A DNA stretch of 64,000 bases from NCBI GenBank assembly GCA_030765045.1, contig CM060967.1, positions 122,742,412 through 122,806,411 on the forward strand. The letters are read 5' to 3'. The notes below the pieces were generated by a model that saw only the letters and a list, made by a program, of their open reading frames with translations, had not been told where the DNA came from and did no database searches. Both the position numbers and the translations under genes were made by a program. Shown here one piece after another: positions 10,324 through 23,335 of this stretch (position 1 is its first letter; every line of letters begins with the position of its first letter). Source of the DNA: Tenodera sinensis (taxonomy: Eukaryota; Arthropoda; Insecta; Mantodea; Mantidae).

Positions 10324-11582
10324 ATGCCGAAAGTCAGTGCGCAGTTAAGTAGTAACATGTATGGTTATGTCCGCGAATTCGGTCCAGATACGCTATCTAT
10401 CGATGGTGTTGTTCTGATATGCAAAGTTTGTGAAGAAACAATTAACCTGAGAAAAGGTATTTTATACTTCAACAATTTGTAACAGCGAAGCATAAGACTG
10501 GAGTTACTAAAATGGCCGGGCAGAAGAAGCTCTGTTTAATACCAACAGCAATTGCAAAAACTAGTAAACTATCTCAGTTTTCTCTGGATCTGTGCAAGGC
10601 TTTTGTAGGAATTCCTTTTTGGAAGCTAGAAAACCAGTGCCTCAGAAGGTTCCTGGAGAAATACAGAAACGAAAAGTTCCATCGGATTTTACAATCAGAA
10701 ATAATTATTTGAGTGTCTACTACGAAAAAACTCCTCAAAGGATTTGTACCGGCTATTGACGGGACAATGGATGCAATGGGACGTTACTTCGACAGTGTAA
10801 TCATCGGAACTATGGTACCAACGCAAGATGATCGCTCAGTATTTCTTTTGACCACGAAAGAGATGGAGAGAGCAAATGGTTCCACAGCCGCACAGTTGTT
10901 TACAAATGCCTTGATGCTTCTCTGGCCACATGGAATACAGATGATGTCGTCACAGATGCGGCACCTTATATGAAAAAAGCCGCTAAAGCCTTGAAAATTC
11001 TCTTTTTAAAAAGGCTTCATCTCACGTGCTTGGTCCATGGGCTGCGCAGAATCGCCGAAGAAGTACGAAGTTTGTATCCCGATGTAGACAAGAAGAAAGT
11101 CTTCTTAAAATCTCCCTCACGAATCAGGATCTTCAAGGACATAGCATCAGACCTCGGTTTGCCCCCACAGCCCGTTTTGACTAGATGGGGAACCTGGATC
11201 TCTGCTGCTGAATATTATGCCAACAATCTGTACAAAATACATGCAGTAGTTGATGCCATATCAGAAGTCGAAGCTGTTTCAGTTCGCGAGGTGAAAAAGC
11301 CGTGTACAATGAAGAACTCGTAAATGACCTGCAGCACACTATTGTGTGATACCAAGAGCAATTACTAAATTGGAGAAACGAGGTAATATGCTGGTTTCAT
11401 CTACGGCGATTGTGGACGTTCAAGTAATAAATCAACTGCAACAAGCTCAAGGAGACAAAGGGGTACTTTAGTAGAAGTAGAGAAATCTTTTTCCAGCATG
11501 AAAAACCTTCTCTCTGCCAGGCGGCTCAGTATGTCAGTTGACAACTTAAAAACGCATCTTGTGGCAAGTAACCAAGAAAAGT
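10324..11582 (+). pseudogene. hAT transposase of the CGGBP1-related type, broken
   Basis: It starts with ATG at 10324 (MPKVSAQL...) and a BED-like zinc finger start (LICKVCEE). A stop at about 10480 follows. The next segment, in another frame, carries the LCKAFVG..IPFWKLEN and FLEKY block typical of this family. At 10713-10970 the DDE region is scrambled by frameshifts; the catalytic Asp context is poorly preserved. From 10970 the frame is readable again: an RNase H-like segment, LTCLVHGLRRIAEE, and LTRWGTWISAAEYY at about 11180-11220. After a stop near 11321 the C-terminal dimerisation segment (VEKSFSSMKNLLSARR-like, 11475-11540) is visible. At least three frameshifts and several stops make it non-functional. 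Confidence 0.75.
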
Positions 11583-11829
11583 GAGTACTTATGAGATAGT
11601 TTATTAAGTTTTTGTCTATTTTTGTCTGTTTCCGTGATTAATACATGCATATTTTTATTATTTTTAGCTTATAGGCATTAGACTGCCTATTTTAACCAAA
11701 ATGTCTAAACATCCGGGCTCTAGTTATGACATTCAGTTTTAAATTACATTTCCGACCACCTGACACCGATATTCGAATTAGGGAAGTTTTGAATTTGAGT
11801 AGAAACAATACCCCCAGACGAAGATGGTC

Positions 11830-12164
11830 TATAAAAATCCACAATTTATGTCAAATTTTTTTGCGGAGTGGACTATTTCGGAGACATTCCTTGTCTGAAC
11901 TTTGCAGTAGTTTTACTTCTCAAATCGGAAGTCATTATTCATTTCTTAATTTCTTGGCTATACAAAGAAAATGGAATGTCAAAGTCATCACGTAGGACCA
12001 GCTTAAAACTATCGCTTAAAAACTACTTTATTCCCATATTCCCCTTATACCTACATGTAAATTAGCAATAAGATAACTTCTACAAATGCTTATATAGATA
12101 AGCATGAAAGTGTAAGAATGGTTTGTACAAGAGTACAGGAAGTCGCGTGGGTTCAACACATCAG
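11830..12164 (+). mobile_element. 3' half of the HINE-like repeat family
   Basis: It matches the distal part of the family described at 21189-22056, from CACAATTTATG to the end motif CAACACATCAG. Diverged and 5'-truncated. Confidence 0.7.
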
Positions 12165-13542
12165 ACGTTTTTGTTCAATAAATGTGTTACAGCACTTGCA
12201 CAACTATGCATTTAAGAACCCGTCGACTTTGACATAAGAATACACAATTTCATACAGATATTTCGTTTATTTTCATCACACACTAGTTTTTGACATTTCA
12301 TTGTGCCTAGCTCCTCATTTACTACACCTTTTAGTAAAAAAACTGAAATGGTACAAAAATAAATGAGTAATTTATCATTTATCATAACATTTCAAAAATT
12401 GTTCTATGTAAAGAATAATTTTAGGTGGGTAGATTTTCTTGTGAATATTTGTGTCGCGCCTTTGGAAGATCTAAATTGTTTTGTAACTAGCCGACATTTT
12501 ATTTTTGAGCTGTTATGTTCCCACACATGAACCATCTTCTAAAAATTCTTTTTATTTATTTCTCTTTTATTTCTTCAGGAGACCTGTCCTACATTTTTTG
12601 GGAATAGCCTGTGAAGTAATCACTGGTTATATGCCTTCCCATAACAGCATAAAACAAAATATATTATAAATATCTTTACTTTTAAAAAATCACAGATTGT
12701 AATGCATGCAAGGGTACCACATTAGCCCATACTTATAATTATCTTCAACAATAACGTGCATTCCAGGAAAATGCGAATGATCAGTTCCTAAATGCAGCGG
12801 CTGCCCTGTGTCCACCACCAAAATGAAAGGTAAGAATAGAGGTATCGTCAAGGAAATGATGCTCGCCTTGTTCGCGTGCTTTGGTGTAAGGTTGCTTATT
12901 AAGAAGTTTATACAGAGAGACCCAAAAAAGATGCGAACCGTTGTGCTGTGTTTTTCCACTGCCCACACGGAAACACGATAAGCTGCTGCTGTACACAAGG
13001 TCACGCCGGTTGACTTGTTTTTCTCTGCTCTGAAAGTGCAGTATTGAGCTGACATGATGACGTTATTGAGTTATCATTTTGTTCTATACCTACTTAGTCA
13101 TAAAGTGTATTATGGCTCAGCATTCTTTTCTGCTGCACAGTGTGTATTTATTTATGATTCGTATGTGTTATCTCAGTCAACTCCCCAAGTGAAAGTGCGA
13201 TTCGCAGAAAGATCTCCAGGTGATCTGCGATTTCTCTCTCTGGGGTGACTTGCAGTGTACAAGACAAACCCACACACCCTGGGAGAATTAAAACAAAATA
13301 TCCGCCAGGAAACTGCCAGTATTTCTCAATGTGAACTACGGCCGAGTTTCCTAAAGAGGTGCCAAAAATATGTATATGGACAACGACGGTGGTCAGCTTC
13401 AGCACCTCCTTTAATAACATTGGTAAGTAAAACCTTTAAAAGTAGCTTTAAAAAGTATGGTTTCATCCGCGCTGTTCTATGACCAGCGCCGAGACGCGTA
13501 CAGCCAAAACACAGCACAGCCGGACCAGCCGCTACTAATATA
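12165..13542. other. AT-rich stretch, no gene recognised
   Basis: A 121-codon minus-strand ORF (12690-13055) and shorter ones are present, but none has a recognisable domain, and composition gives no support for coding. Confidence 0.4.
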
Positions 13543-13687
13543 TAAACTAAACCTAACCTAACCTCCTATGAATCAGAAACCTAAGTTTATATAAATCATG
13601 GCATCGTTAAGGACCGCACGTTCACTTAGCTCGGGGCTTTGATGCAACCGCTGGTTGCTAATTAATATAAGCTTATGTATAAAAAAA
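13543..13687 (+). repeat. Short dispersed repeat Y, copy 1
   Basis: It contains CTAACCTCC, GAATCAGAAACCTAA, TATATAAAT, then GCATCGTTAAGG and TAATTAATATAAGCTTATG. The same order of blocks occurs in the two split copies at 14573-15573 and 15834-17290. About 145 bp, non-coding, AT-rich ends; class unknown. Confidence 0.6.
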
Positions 13688-13689
13688 GT

Positions 13690-14370
13690 CTGATGTGTTG
13701 CACTCACATGACTTTCTCTACTCTTTTACTGTTCTTACAAACTCTTATTCCTCAATTTTATGTTAGTTGAGTTAAACATTAGTAGAAATTATCTTATTGC
13801 ATATTTGCTTGTAGGTGCAAGAGGAACATATGAATACAGTAGGCTATGAGCGATAGTAAAATCTTTGAAAGCGTTGAGATTTCGTTCTCTTTGTACGGTC
13901 AAGAGATAAAAAAGTGAATAACGCCTTCCATTTGAGAAAAGTGTAAGTATTGCAAAACTCACACAAATAAGGGATATCTCCGAAATGGCTCCCCTCCCCC
14001 CCAAAAAAAAAGACATTTGGGCATAAATTGTGTTTTAAGATTACATTTTTTGTAAAGTAAAATTTGGTGTATCTCTTGCGGTTTACCAGTTGTGCAGAAC
14101 TCAAGAGGAAACAGTACTACTTGGGCTGTAGCCAGAAAATTCAAAATATACATTTCATTTTACATAAAAATATCTTAAACGTATGGCATTTTAATTAAAA
14201 TCGTTAGAGCCATTTTCGAGAAAATCAAAATTTTCGAAACATTTTCCATGTGAGTGGTAGTTTAGAGTGGAGGAATTTTCTTCAAGATCTTCATGTCGCA
14301 TCCTTAAAAGACATTAAATTTAAATACCAAGTTTGGTTTTTAACTGACTTTTAGTTTTCGAGCTATGCTA

Positions 14371-14406
<36 letters not shown>

Positions 14407-14559
14407 TACACACACACACAAACACACACACACACACGGAGCTTTTTCTAAATTTCTTATTTGAATTCAGGGGGCGTTAAAACATATTTCCGGCGCAATC
14501 TCGTTATCGAAATTTTGGGCCCTATACTTCGCCTACTTACTCTACGTAGTAGAGAAAGT
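13690..14559 (-). mobile_element. HINE-like element, full-length copy
   Basis: On the plus strand it begins CTGATGTGTTGCACTCACATG followed by ACTTTCTCTACT, and ends with CTCTACGTAGTAGAG and AAAGT. The internal microsatellite is CT then CA (14371-14437). The family is described at 21189-22056. Confidence 0.8.
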
Positions 14560-15038
14560 AATTGGATCAATCTTGCCTAACCTCCAATGTATCAGATACC
14601 TAAACTTCTATAAATACAGTAGCAAACAGTACAAACGTCGAATCCAGCTAATTTTCTCATTTTATTTTCTTCTAAAAGTGAATGCACAACGACACAGTTC
14701 TCTTCTCTTTGTTAACGCAATCCTTTGTGATATTGCAACTCACAACTGTTTTCTTCTCGTAACCTTGACTCACTCCTTGCTGTCTTTCTTCACTTTCTCT
14801 GTCTCTCAAACAGCTGACTTTCACGATATGGTTACTCAACACTTATTAACTGCTTCACTATTTTTCTCTCACGATGACCATACAGACGCAGCTGACACAC
14901 ACACAAACAAACACACACACAAACTAAAAACTTCTACGACAACTCATGTCTGTAACCACTACTGCCCTCGTCACCTCACCTTTTATAGCGAGGGTGACGT
15001 AACAGAAATCTCTCGAACTTCACCCTATCTGCAACCTC

Positions 15039-15050
15039 TACAAATACGCC
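15039..15050. repeat. Target duplication of the SINE at 15051-15278
   Basis: TACAAATACGCC here and exactly again at 15279-15290. Confidence 0.9.
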
Positions 15051-15278
15051 TGATGGTCGGTCTGGGTGGCTCAGTTGGTTAGACGCTGGCCTATTGATCC
15101 CAAGGTCGCGGGTTCAAATCCGGCTCAGACAGATGGTTTTTAAATGTGCTTAAAAACGACATCTCATGTCAGCAGATTTACTGGCATGTAAAAGAACTCC
15201 TGCGGGACGAAATTCCGGCACACCGGCGACACTGATATGATCCTGGTAATTGACAGCGTCGTTAAACAACATTTAATT
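15051..15278 (+). mobile_element. tRNA-derived SINE, family 2, complete with target duplication
   Basis: Full 228-bp copy: A box in GTGGCTCAGTTGGTTAGAC, B box GCGGGTTCAAATCC, the conserved ACTGGCATGTAAAAGAACTC body and a GTCGTTAAACAACA tail. The 12-bp duplication defines both ends, so this copy can serve as the family reference. It interrupts the LTR. Confidence 0.9.
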
Positions 15279-15574
15279 TACAAATACGCCGATCGCCGGA
15301 CGCGTCTCGAATAATCTCGAAAATCCTTTGACGTGCAGCGCTCACTGTCACATGTTCACAAGCAGTTGCACGAGACAGCCTGACGTTGAGCGCCTTTCAT
15401 ACGTGCCGCGCCTGGTATATGGCATGATGTATTTTGACTCCGACCGTCTTTTGTTGTGCGCCGCGGCCAGCGTCACAAGACTGAGTCGTTGCATAGTTAA
15501 GGAACGTACGCTTACTTCGCTCGCGTACTTTGGTGTAACCACTGGTGCCTAATTAACGTAAGCTTATATATAAA

Positions 15575-15807
15575 GGGTTATCGACAAGTTCCTCCAGGCC
15601 GTGCCGATGCGTATCGCTCAAGATAACGTTGGTATTCTGTTTACCTAATTATCTTTGATGAATTACATACCTGAGTCTATCATATACTTTATTTTGTGGA
15701 ACTTTATAAATAAGCATTGGCTCGCGGCAGCCAGTGCTGCCACCGCAATTCCGGTTTCTAGGGAAATTTTGGTTACACGAGACTGCGGAGCGACTTCTCG
15801 ATAACCC
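15575..15807. mobile_element. MITE with about 22-bp terminal inverted repeats
   Basis: The left end GGGTTATCGACAAGTTCCTC and the right end, read on the minus strand as GGGTTATCGAGAAGTCGCTC, are inverted repeats of a 233-bp interval. The flanks are TA-rich (TATATAAA / TATACAA), consistent with a TA or TTA-type target, but the class is not determined. No coding capacity. Confidence 0.6.
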
Positions 15808-15889
15808 TATACAATAAACTACTTTACTCTTGTCTAACCTCCTTTGAATCAGAAACCTAAGCTTATATAAATACTGAATCATTGCATGG

Positions 15890-17238
<1,349 letters not shown>

Positions 17239-17290
17239 TTGCATGGTTAATGAACGCACGCTCACTTTACTCGCGTGCTGTTTGATTTCT

Positions 17291-17942
17291 CATGTTGGCA
17301 GCACTGCTTACCTTCCGGTCCTTCCGTTATCTGTGGAGTACTATGTTAGCAACAGGTGGCCAGCTGTAAGAAAGTTTCCATGATGCACTGGGTGTGATGT
17401 GTGTGATGCTTGCGTGAGATAATCGTTGTATTGCATGTTATAACTGGATACAATTGTGTTAAATGTGTTTCAATATCCCAACTATGTAATGTTGAATGTT
17501 AACTAGTGTTCAATGTACTTATGTGTTTGCCACAGTTAAGGAATAAAAGAGTGTTGTGCTATTGTTAGGCATCGATGTATGCAGGAGTGTAACTGTTACT
17601 TTTCACTTCTGACTCTAAGATATAGTTAAGTCTGCATTTCTCAGCTTTGTTCCCATCACTTTTCCACTTTAAAAATGCCGGAAATTATGCGTACTTATGT
17701 TCATATCTTTTTCTCTGAGAATACCACCATAGATTATGTTCACAATGAACTCGATTTCTTCTTTACACTTTTCATGGAAAATTATTCCAGAATAACGTTT
17801 TTAGGTGCATGTCTAGACTTCTACCCCTTTTACTTTCACCATTGTTTATACTTTTGGCATTCGTAGAATAGCAAAAACATTAACTGCAAATTCAGTACCA
17901 CATGTTTGAACTATTTATAGTATCTAGTTACATAAATAATAC
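17291..17942. other. AT-rich stretch, no gene recognised
   Basis: Short ORFs only (longest 63 codons at 17675-17866), none recognised. Confidence 0.4.
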
Positions 17943-18182
17943 TGTGACGCCGGCCACGGCCCACAATAAAGGACGGTCGGAGTCAAGCTACCTCACACCA
18001 CATACCAGGTCGGCGAGCAAACCAAGGTGCTCACAGTCAATCTGCCCCACACCACTCACGGCGAGCAAACACGTGACAGCAATCAGAGTGGCAGAACCAA
18101 AAAGGGTTTTAGAGATTTTTCGTAGGCGTTCGGCGTATTTATAGAAGTTCCGAGAAAAGGTGAAGTTCGAGAACGGTTTGTG

Positions 18183-18205
18183 TTACGTCATCCTCGCTAT
18201 ATAAG
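18183..18205 (+). promoter_or_regulatory. LTR core promoter: CRE-like site and TATA box
   Basis: TTACGTCA at 18183-18190 is followed 7 bases later by TATATAAG at 18198-18205. The inverted LTR copy retains both (TTACGTCA and CTATAAAAG, read on minus at about 15003-14978), so the arrangement is conserved between copies. Confidence 0.6.
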
Positions 18206-18272
18206 GAGGCGAGGCGACGAGAGAAAGGAGGAGTAGTAGTTACAAACATGAATCATCGCAGCAATTTTTAGT

Positions 18273-18276
<4 letters not shown>

Positions 18277-18348
<72 letters not shown>
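18277..18348. repeat. (GT)n microsatellite in the LTR
   Basis: About 72 bases of uninterrupted GT. Confidence 0.95.
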
Positions 18349-18351
<3 letters not shown>

Positions 18352-18612
18352 GTCGTTGAGAGAGAACCATTGCGTCAAATGGAAGATAACGAACCAGTTA
18401 ATTAGTGTTGAGTGATCGTATCGTCAAAGCCAGCTGTTTGAGAGACAGTATAAGTGAAGGGCTGAAAGGAGTGAGTCAAGGTTACGAGAAGAAAACAGTT
18501 GTAAGTTATAATATCACGAAGGACTGAAAACGTCAGTAAAAGAGAACTGTGTATTTGTGCAAAAGTTTTGAAGGAGAACAAAGCGACAGAAAAAATAATT
18601 GTTTTTGTCATA

Positions 18613-18630
18613 TGGTGTCAGAAATGGGAT
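18613..18630 (+). other. Retrotransposon primer-binding site, tRNA-Leu-like
   Basis: TGGTGTCAGAAATGGGAT begins with TGG (complement of CCA) and resembles the complement of the 3' end of animal tRNA-Leu. It lies two bases past the LTR end. Confidence 0.6.
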
Positions 18631-18663
18631 TTGTCAGTTTCTCATTTTGTTACAATACTGACA

Positions 18664-18800
18664 ATGACTGCTTCTGTGGTCTGGTGGTTAACATGTTAAC
18701 CTTCAAATTCAGAGGTTCCGGGTTCGATTCTCGGCTGGTGGGGGGGGGGGACGTTTTCTTTAGCCAGTATTATTGCCCATCCTCCCTAGAGCCTGAAAAT
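18664..18800 (+). mobile_element. tRNA-derived SINE-like element, family 5
   Basis: A box in TGTGGTCTGGTGGTTAAC and B box in GGGTTCGATTCTC give a tRNA-like head, followed by a G run and a short tail. A single copy here; 3' limit uncertain. A GT/GAGT microsatellite follows at 18809-18891. Confidence 0.55.
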
Positions 18801-18808
18801 ATGAATGA

Positions 18809-18848
18809 ATGAGTGTGGGTGTGTGTGTGTGTGTGTGTGAGTGAGTGA

Positions 18849-18891
<43 letters not shown>
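18809..18891. repeat. GT and GAGT microsatellite
   Basis: (GT)n interrupted by (GAGT)n. It lies at the position where HINE-like copies carry their internal microsatellite, next to a fragment of that family. Confidence 0.85.
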
Positions 18892-18892
<1 letters not shown>

Positions 18893-18895
<3 letters not shown>

Positions 18896-19025
18896 TTGAA
18901 TTTAAAATACCAATTTACATATTTAATCAACTTCGTATTTGAGTTATGCTGTTCTACACACAGGCAAACACAAGGGCCTTTTTCTGAAAATGCCTTTTTT
19001 AGATTCAGGAAGTCTCAAAAAGTCC
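18893..19025 (-). mobile_element. HINE-like element, internal fragment
   Basis: It contains TTGAGTTATGCTGTTC, TTTTTCTGAAAATGCC and ATTCAGGAAGTCTCAAAA, matching the family around its microsatellite. Confidence 0.65.
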
Positions 19026-19580
19026 ATTTCAGGAGGAAACTGGGTATCAAATTTTTGCGTGGATTGCCAACACTTCCCTTTTTACAGTTAGGCAAGCGAG
19101 GAAGATGTTATAACGTCCTAAAGCCAATAATTTCAGGAAAAGGAAAAACCTAATTTCTTTGCTGTGGAAAATTTTGTATTTTTAAAAACATCGCTCTTTA
19201 TGGCATCTGTGGTACGCAAACGCATTTGTAGAATCTTTCCGGTAAGAATTCTGCGATTCCTGCACTAACAGCATCAGCTATTTTTATTGGTTCTTCGAAT
19301 AAACTTATTTTTAATTGAACTTAAGCAATGTAATATACACTAACCAACATTTCAATATAGGTAGGTATCTATGCAATTTCTTTGGCGCCACTGCATGTAC
19401 CCTCAATAACTACATTGAAACTAAATGCCACAGTTGAACCCCGATCATGGGGAACATAGCATTTACACCACGGATCGTAACACATACTCCCCTCGGTACA
19501 ATTATATACATAACTCAGGAAAAATATTTGTTCTCTGTCTTTGTGCAAGTGTGCAAATGAGAGGGTTACCTTTCTTATTC

Positions 19581-19618
<38 letters not shown>

Positions 19619-20035
19619 AACAACAACAATGTTGAGATTCTTTACTTTTATATTTAAGAAAAGGTATTAGGAGCTTCGGCCCCTCCAAAATTGCACAGGT
19701 ATTTGCATTAATATGAACTTACCTAAACACTCTTCAGTACGCTATTCTTATAAAATCGTATGCTTCTATCTTCTTAATAGAAATAAAACTTCATTACTGA
19801 TTATTGACACATTTCCTTGAAATTTGCTATAAGAAGAACGCAGTAAGCTAAAGCGATAAATAATCAGATATTTTAAAAGTTGGTCGTGTGAGTTGAGAAA
19901 AATATTAAGTGTTTGAAAATTAAAACCAATATCAAAGAGCATTTACGAAATTATTAACGTTACAAACAACTTTATTTCACATAATTGTGTGGTTTAATGA
20001 ATTGTACGTTTTTCGTGTAGTAAGATATTATTGGT
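19026..20035. other. AT-rich stretch with a poly-A tract
   Basis: No gene recognised. An A run of about 30 at 19587-19616 is followed by CCAACAACAACAATG and may be the tail of an unrecognised retroelement. Confidence 0.4.
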
Positions 20036-20212
20036 ATGCTATAGTTTACCAATTGTTCAAAACTATAAATAATACCTACTTTTCCATGAAAAGGGTTGTT
20101 TCTTTAAAATCTTCGTGTGGCATGTGTTTCTGGTGAAATATTGACATCGAATATTTGGGTGGAATACAATACTTGCTTTACTTGCTGTAAATACATAACC
20201 AAGAAAGTAAAA
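20036..20212 (-). mobile_element. HINE-like element, degenerate, internally deleted
   Basis: It retains the TTACCAATTGTTCAAAA, TTCCATGAAAAGGG and GGGTGGAATACAATACTT segments and an AGAAAGT end, but lacks the microsatellite region. Confidence 0.6.
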
Positions 20213-21188
20213 ATATGTATAAACAAATATTCTGGAAGCTAATTCTCTCCTTAATCACCGCCGAAATTAATGCATGACATTTTTAATTCAAGTACATATG
20301 TAATGAAAATTTTAGCGCATAGGATTATTTACGGCTTATAATCAATGTGTAATTGCCCATATAGTTCAATATCAGCATTTTAAGACTTTCATTATTCAGT
20401 CAACATGTAAAGTTTGGAAGTTCACTGTGTGAAATCGAATATAAGCAAAAACAAACATCGGAATCAACCAGGCAGCTGTGGAAAACATGTATCCGACAGG
20501 TAGCGCCGCTCCGTGGCAACTTTCTGAAACGCAGCTACAACGATTCCACGTTATGTAACGAGGCACTGTTACTTCACTGTGGAAGATGTCTCTATTCCAT
20601 AAATAAAGCATTTTTGTGATAAGGGTTCGAAGGAACGAATAGTTTACTTATGACATCCAATACTTTAATATGCTGTTATATTATTTTGTAGCAGGAACTT
20701 CGAAACATTTCATTTATAATTCAAAATTAGCGTAATAATTTTGTATAAAACCTACAGTCTCACTTGAATTTCTTTCAAGAAATAATGAACAAACCAAAGC
20801 ATCCTATAAAATATTTTGTGCTCTAACTAACAAAGATTTTTCTAAGTTTACCTTGGATATTACGAAAATTCAGTCATGAAATAATGCTTGGTTTTTTTCT
20901 CCAAACATTAAATTAAGCATTTATTTTAAAAATCATTATTAGAGGTTATTTATATTTCAGTTAGTATTTATTAAGAAATACGATAGCATTGCTGCAATTA
21001 AGTATTACAAATATTATTGATTATTTAAACCTTTTTCTTCCATTCTTCAACTTTTACTAGATTATGTTTCGTTAACTTGTTTTTTTATTAAAGTAAGGTT
21101 AGTAAACTTATCTTTCAGCTTCTTTATTGCAATCGTGTTGTCATTTATATCCTAAATTCAATTTCGTTTAGAAAATTTGAACCTTTTT
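20213..21188. other. AT-rich stretch, no gene recognised
   Basis: Very AT-rich. The 71-codon minus ORF at 20396-20611 has no recognisable domain. Confidence 0.4.
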
Positions 21189-22056
21189 ACTTTCTCTACT
21201 GGTAAGTAGGGGAAGTATTGTATTCCACCCAAAAATTCGAAGTCGAAATTTCACCGGAAATACATGTTTTGAGGCCCCCTGAATCCTAAAAAAGCATTTT
21301 TAGAAAAAGGTCCGTGTGTGTGTCTGTGTGTCTGTAAGTCTGTCAGTCTGTCAGTCTGTGGACAGCATAGCTCAAAAACGAAAAGTCGGTTAAAAACCAA
21401 AGTTGGTATTTAAGTTTAATGTCGTTCAAGGATGTGACACGAAGATTTTGAAGAAAATAGCCCCACCATAAACTACCCTTTACATGGAAAATTTTTCGAA
21501 AATTTTGATTTTCTTGAAAATGGCTCTAACGATTTTGATTAAAATGTCATATGTTTGAGATATTTTTATGACAAATGAAATGTATATCTTGAATTTTCTA
21601 GCTATAGCCCCTGTAGTCGTATTTACTCTGGACAACTTTTGCATAACTGGTAAACCGTTAGAGATAGACCAAATTATACTATACAAAAAATGTAGATCTT
21701 GCTAAAATACACAATTTATGTCTCAATAAATTTTCTTGTAGGGTGAACCATTTCGGAGATATACCTTGTTATGTGTGTGAGTTTCGGAAAACTTGGAAGT
21801 TTCGTGAAATGGGTCATCGCTGTTCATTTTTTATGTTACGTGTACAAAGAGAACAGAATCTCAAAGCTTTAAAAGATTTGACTATCGCACAAAGTCTACT
21901 GTATTCCAATATTCCCCTTGCACCTACAAGGAAATAAGCAATAAAATAATTTGTACAAATGTTTATTTTAACTAACACGAAGAAGATATAGGAACAAGAG
22001 TTTGTAAGAATGGTTAGTACAAGAGTAGAGAAAGTCATGTGAGTGCAACACATCAG
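21189..22056 (+). mobile_element. HINE-like (Helentron-type non-autonomous) element, reference copy
   Basis: Reference copy of the dominant repeat. The left end is ACTTTCTCTACT and repeats itself inverted about 10 bases later (AAGTAGGGGAAGT), making a hairpin. Near the right end AGTAGAGAAAGT is the exact inverse of the left terminus, but 25 bases of further sequence follow (CATGTGAGTGCAACACATCAG), containing an ATGTG...CACAT hairpin. About 130 bases in is a GTCTGTCA microsatellite (21311-21360) between TTTTTAGAAAAAGG and GACAGCATAGCTCAAAAACG. Conserved core blocks include GGTTAAAAACCAAAGTTGG and AAATGGCTCTAACGATTTTG. Flanks are T-rich, with no consistent duplication. Asymmetric inverted ends, end hairpin, T target and internal microsatellite are known from HINE/DINE-1 elements; assignment is inference. 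A 64-codon ORF inside is probably chance. Confidence 0.75.
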
Positions 22057-22975
22057 ATTTTTAAAAATTTATTGTGTTATCTGCATTTGTATGCGAGGAC
22101 ATTTAAATTGCCCTATATAGCAAATTGCTCCTACGCGGCAATGGTTTATGCAATTACCTCACATGGTAGAACCATTCAACGCTTATATGATAACAATTGT
22201 ATTTTTTGTAATTCTTTAAGATGAAATAGGTATATTCTTTTAACGGCTCTACTGAAATACCTAACCCTATAGTGTTGTTAATGAAATGCTATCGAAATTA
22301 TTTTTAATTCTTAATGTAGCATTTTGCTTTTATGTTGCAGCATTAAAATCACGATGCTATGAATGGTGCACTTCCTCGCCGCCCCTTACAGGTGAGATAA
22401 AATAAAATGTCTGAGAGAATACCTTTTGGTTTTTTGTTCTATACCAAGCTTGAGAAACTGCTGAATTATTGTTATTTGATCTAGTAACCAGTGCTGTTTA
22501 TTAGCTGTCTGTAAATGTGAGCTTTGCATGCAGTTATCGTCAATATCTGAAATTATATGAAAAGACCAATAAGATACAAATATCATGCAGTAAAAATGAA
22601 CAAATGTGCAAACTTGAACACATGTAGATCCTACATTGTAAAGATGAACAGAAAAGTAAAAAATAATTAGTTAATAAGCTTTAGATGTTACATGGTTTCA
22701 GTAAGTGCAATTATGCCTATAGCTTAGTTATTATAGTAGGTAAACCTTCCCACTTAGCCCTAAAACCACAATTTAATAAATCCCTGTAATATTTGTAAAA
22801 CATATCAAATATCTCAAGAATGAGATACAGGAACTATTTGAAAATAGCAAATGTTATATTTCTGGTCTCCATTATCCCTCCTTAGGAAACGGACTTGAAG
22901 TATCGATGGTGAAAGAACTATCCAAATTTGAGAGTTAATTGGTGAAGTATGTGAAATAGATATTGAAGTAATTTC

Positions 22976-22977
<2 letters not shown>
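22057..22977. other. AT-rich stretch, no gene recognised
   Basis: Short ORFs only; nothing recognised. Confidence 0.4.
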
Positions 22978-23008
<31 letters not shown>

Positions 23009-23168
23009 TAAACAAACAAACACACACACACAGACACACACGGACATTTGTCTAAAAATGCTTTTTTTTGGATTCAGGGGGCCTCAAAACATATACCTAT
23101 TTCCGGTGAAATCTCGACATCGAAGTTTTGGGTGCAATATAATACTTTCTCTACTTTACTAAACGTGT
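22978..23168 (-). mobile_element. HINE-like element, terminal fragment with CAGA microsatellite
   Basis: CAGA repeats at 22978-23007, then GGATTCAGGGGGCCTCAAAAC, GGTGAAATCTCGACATCG and a GTAGAGAAAATA end. Confidence 0.75.
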
Positions 23169-23184
23169 AGAGAAAATAAAAATG

Positions 23185-23335
23185 GGAAGTCAGTTAAATG
23201 CCAACCTTGCGTCTTCTAAGGATGCGAAATGAAGAAGCTCAAGAAAAATCCCCCCTCCCAAACTACCTTTTAGATGGAAAATTTACTCTGTTATTTTCGA
23301 TTTTCCAGACATGGCTCTAATGATTTTGATGGCAG
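23185..23335 (+). mobile_element. HINE-like element, internal fragment
   Basis: GGGAAGTCAGTTAAATGCC, GGATGCGAAATGAAG and CATGGCTCTAATGATTTTG match the family core in the opposite orientation to the fragment immediately before it. Confidence 0.6.

Larger units (their letters stand above)
14629..15477 (-). mobile_element. LTR retrotransposon, LTR copy (minus), probably a solo LTR
   Basis: Its reverse complement matches the LTR at 17943-18610 over nearly the whole length. It starts TGTGACGCTGG (at 15477 reading leftwards), has TGACG near CGCTATAAAAGG (promoter), an AC-rich tract and the AACAGTTGTGAGTT block. The left limit is approximate. A SINE is inserted at 15051-15278. The sequence flanking it on both sides is repeat Y, which supports insertion into Y. 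Confidence 0.7.
14573..15573 (+). repeat. Repeat Y, copy 2, split by an LTR
   Basis: The first half (CTAACCTCC...CTATAAATAC) is at 14573-14620. The second half (GTCGTTGCATAGTTAAGG...AAGCTTATATATAAA) is at 15484-15573. An LTR in the opposite orientation lies between them. Confidence 0.6.
17943..18610 (+). mobile_element. LTR of a retrotransposon, probably Gypsy- or BEL-type
   Basis: It starts TGTGACGCCGGCC and ends TTTTTGTCA (TG...CA). It has promoter elements at 18183-18205 and a (GT)n tract at 18277-18348. A tRNA-primer-like sequence follows two bases after the end, so this is a 5' LTR. No gag or pol follows, so the element is truncated or a remnant. Homologous to the inverted copy at 14629-15477. 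Confidence 0.75.

Noticed and set aside
12690..13055. A 121-codon minus-strand ORF considered as a Harbinger-type transposase
   Set aside because: No convincing motif could be recognised; treated as unannotated.
13548..13562. CCTAA repeats resembling the insect telomere TTAGG
   Set aside because: Only about two units; too short to be telomeric or an interstitial telomere array.
14573..15082. A 169-codon plus-strand ORF
   Set aside because: It runs antisense through the LTR and ends in a SINE; no domain recognised.
21743..21937. A 64-codon ORF shared by several HINE-like copies (also 30731-30928)
   Set aside because: Shared because the copies are near-identical; frame changes and stops in older copies argue against coding, although a tiny conserved peptide cannot be excluded.
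22978..23007. Short direct repeats suggestive of a CRISPR array
   Set aside because: These are simple CAGA tandem repeats without spacers, in a eukaryotic context.
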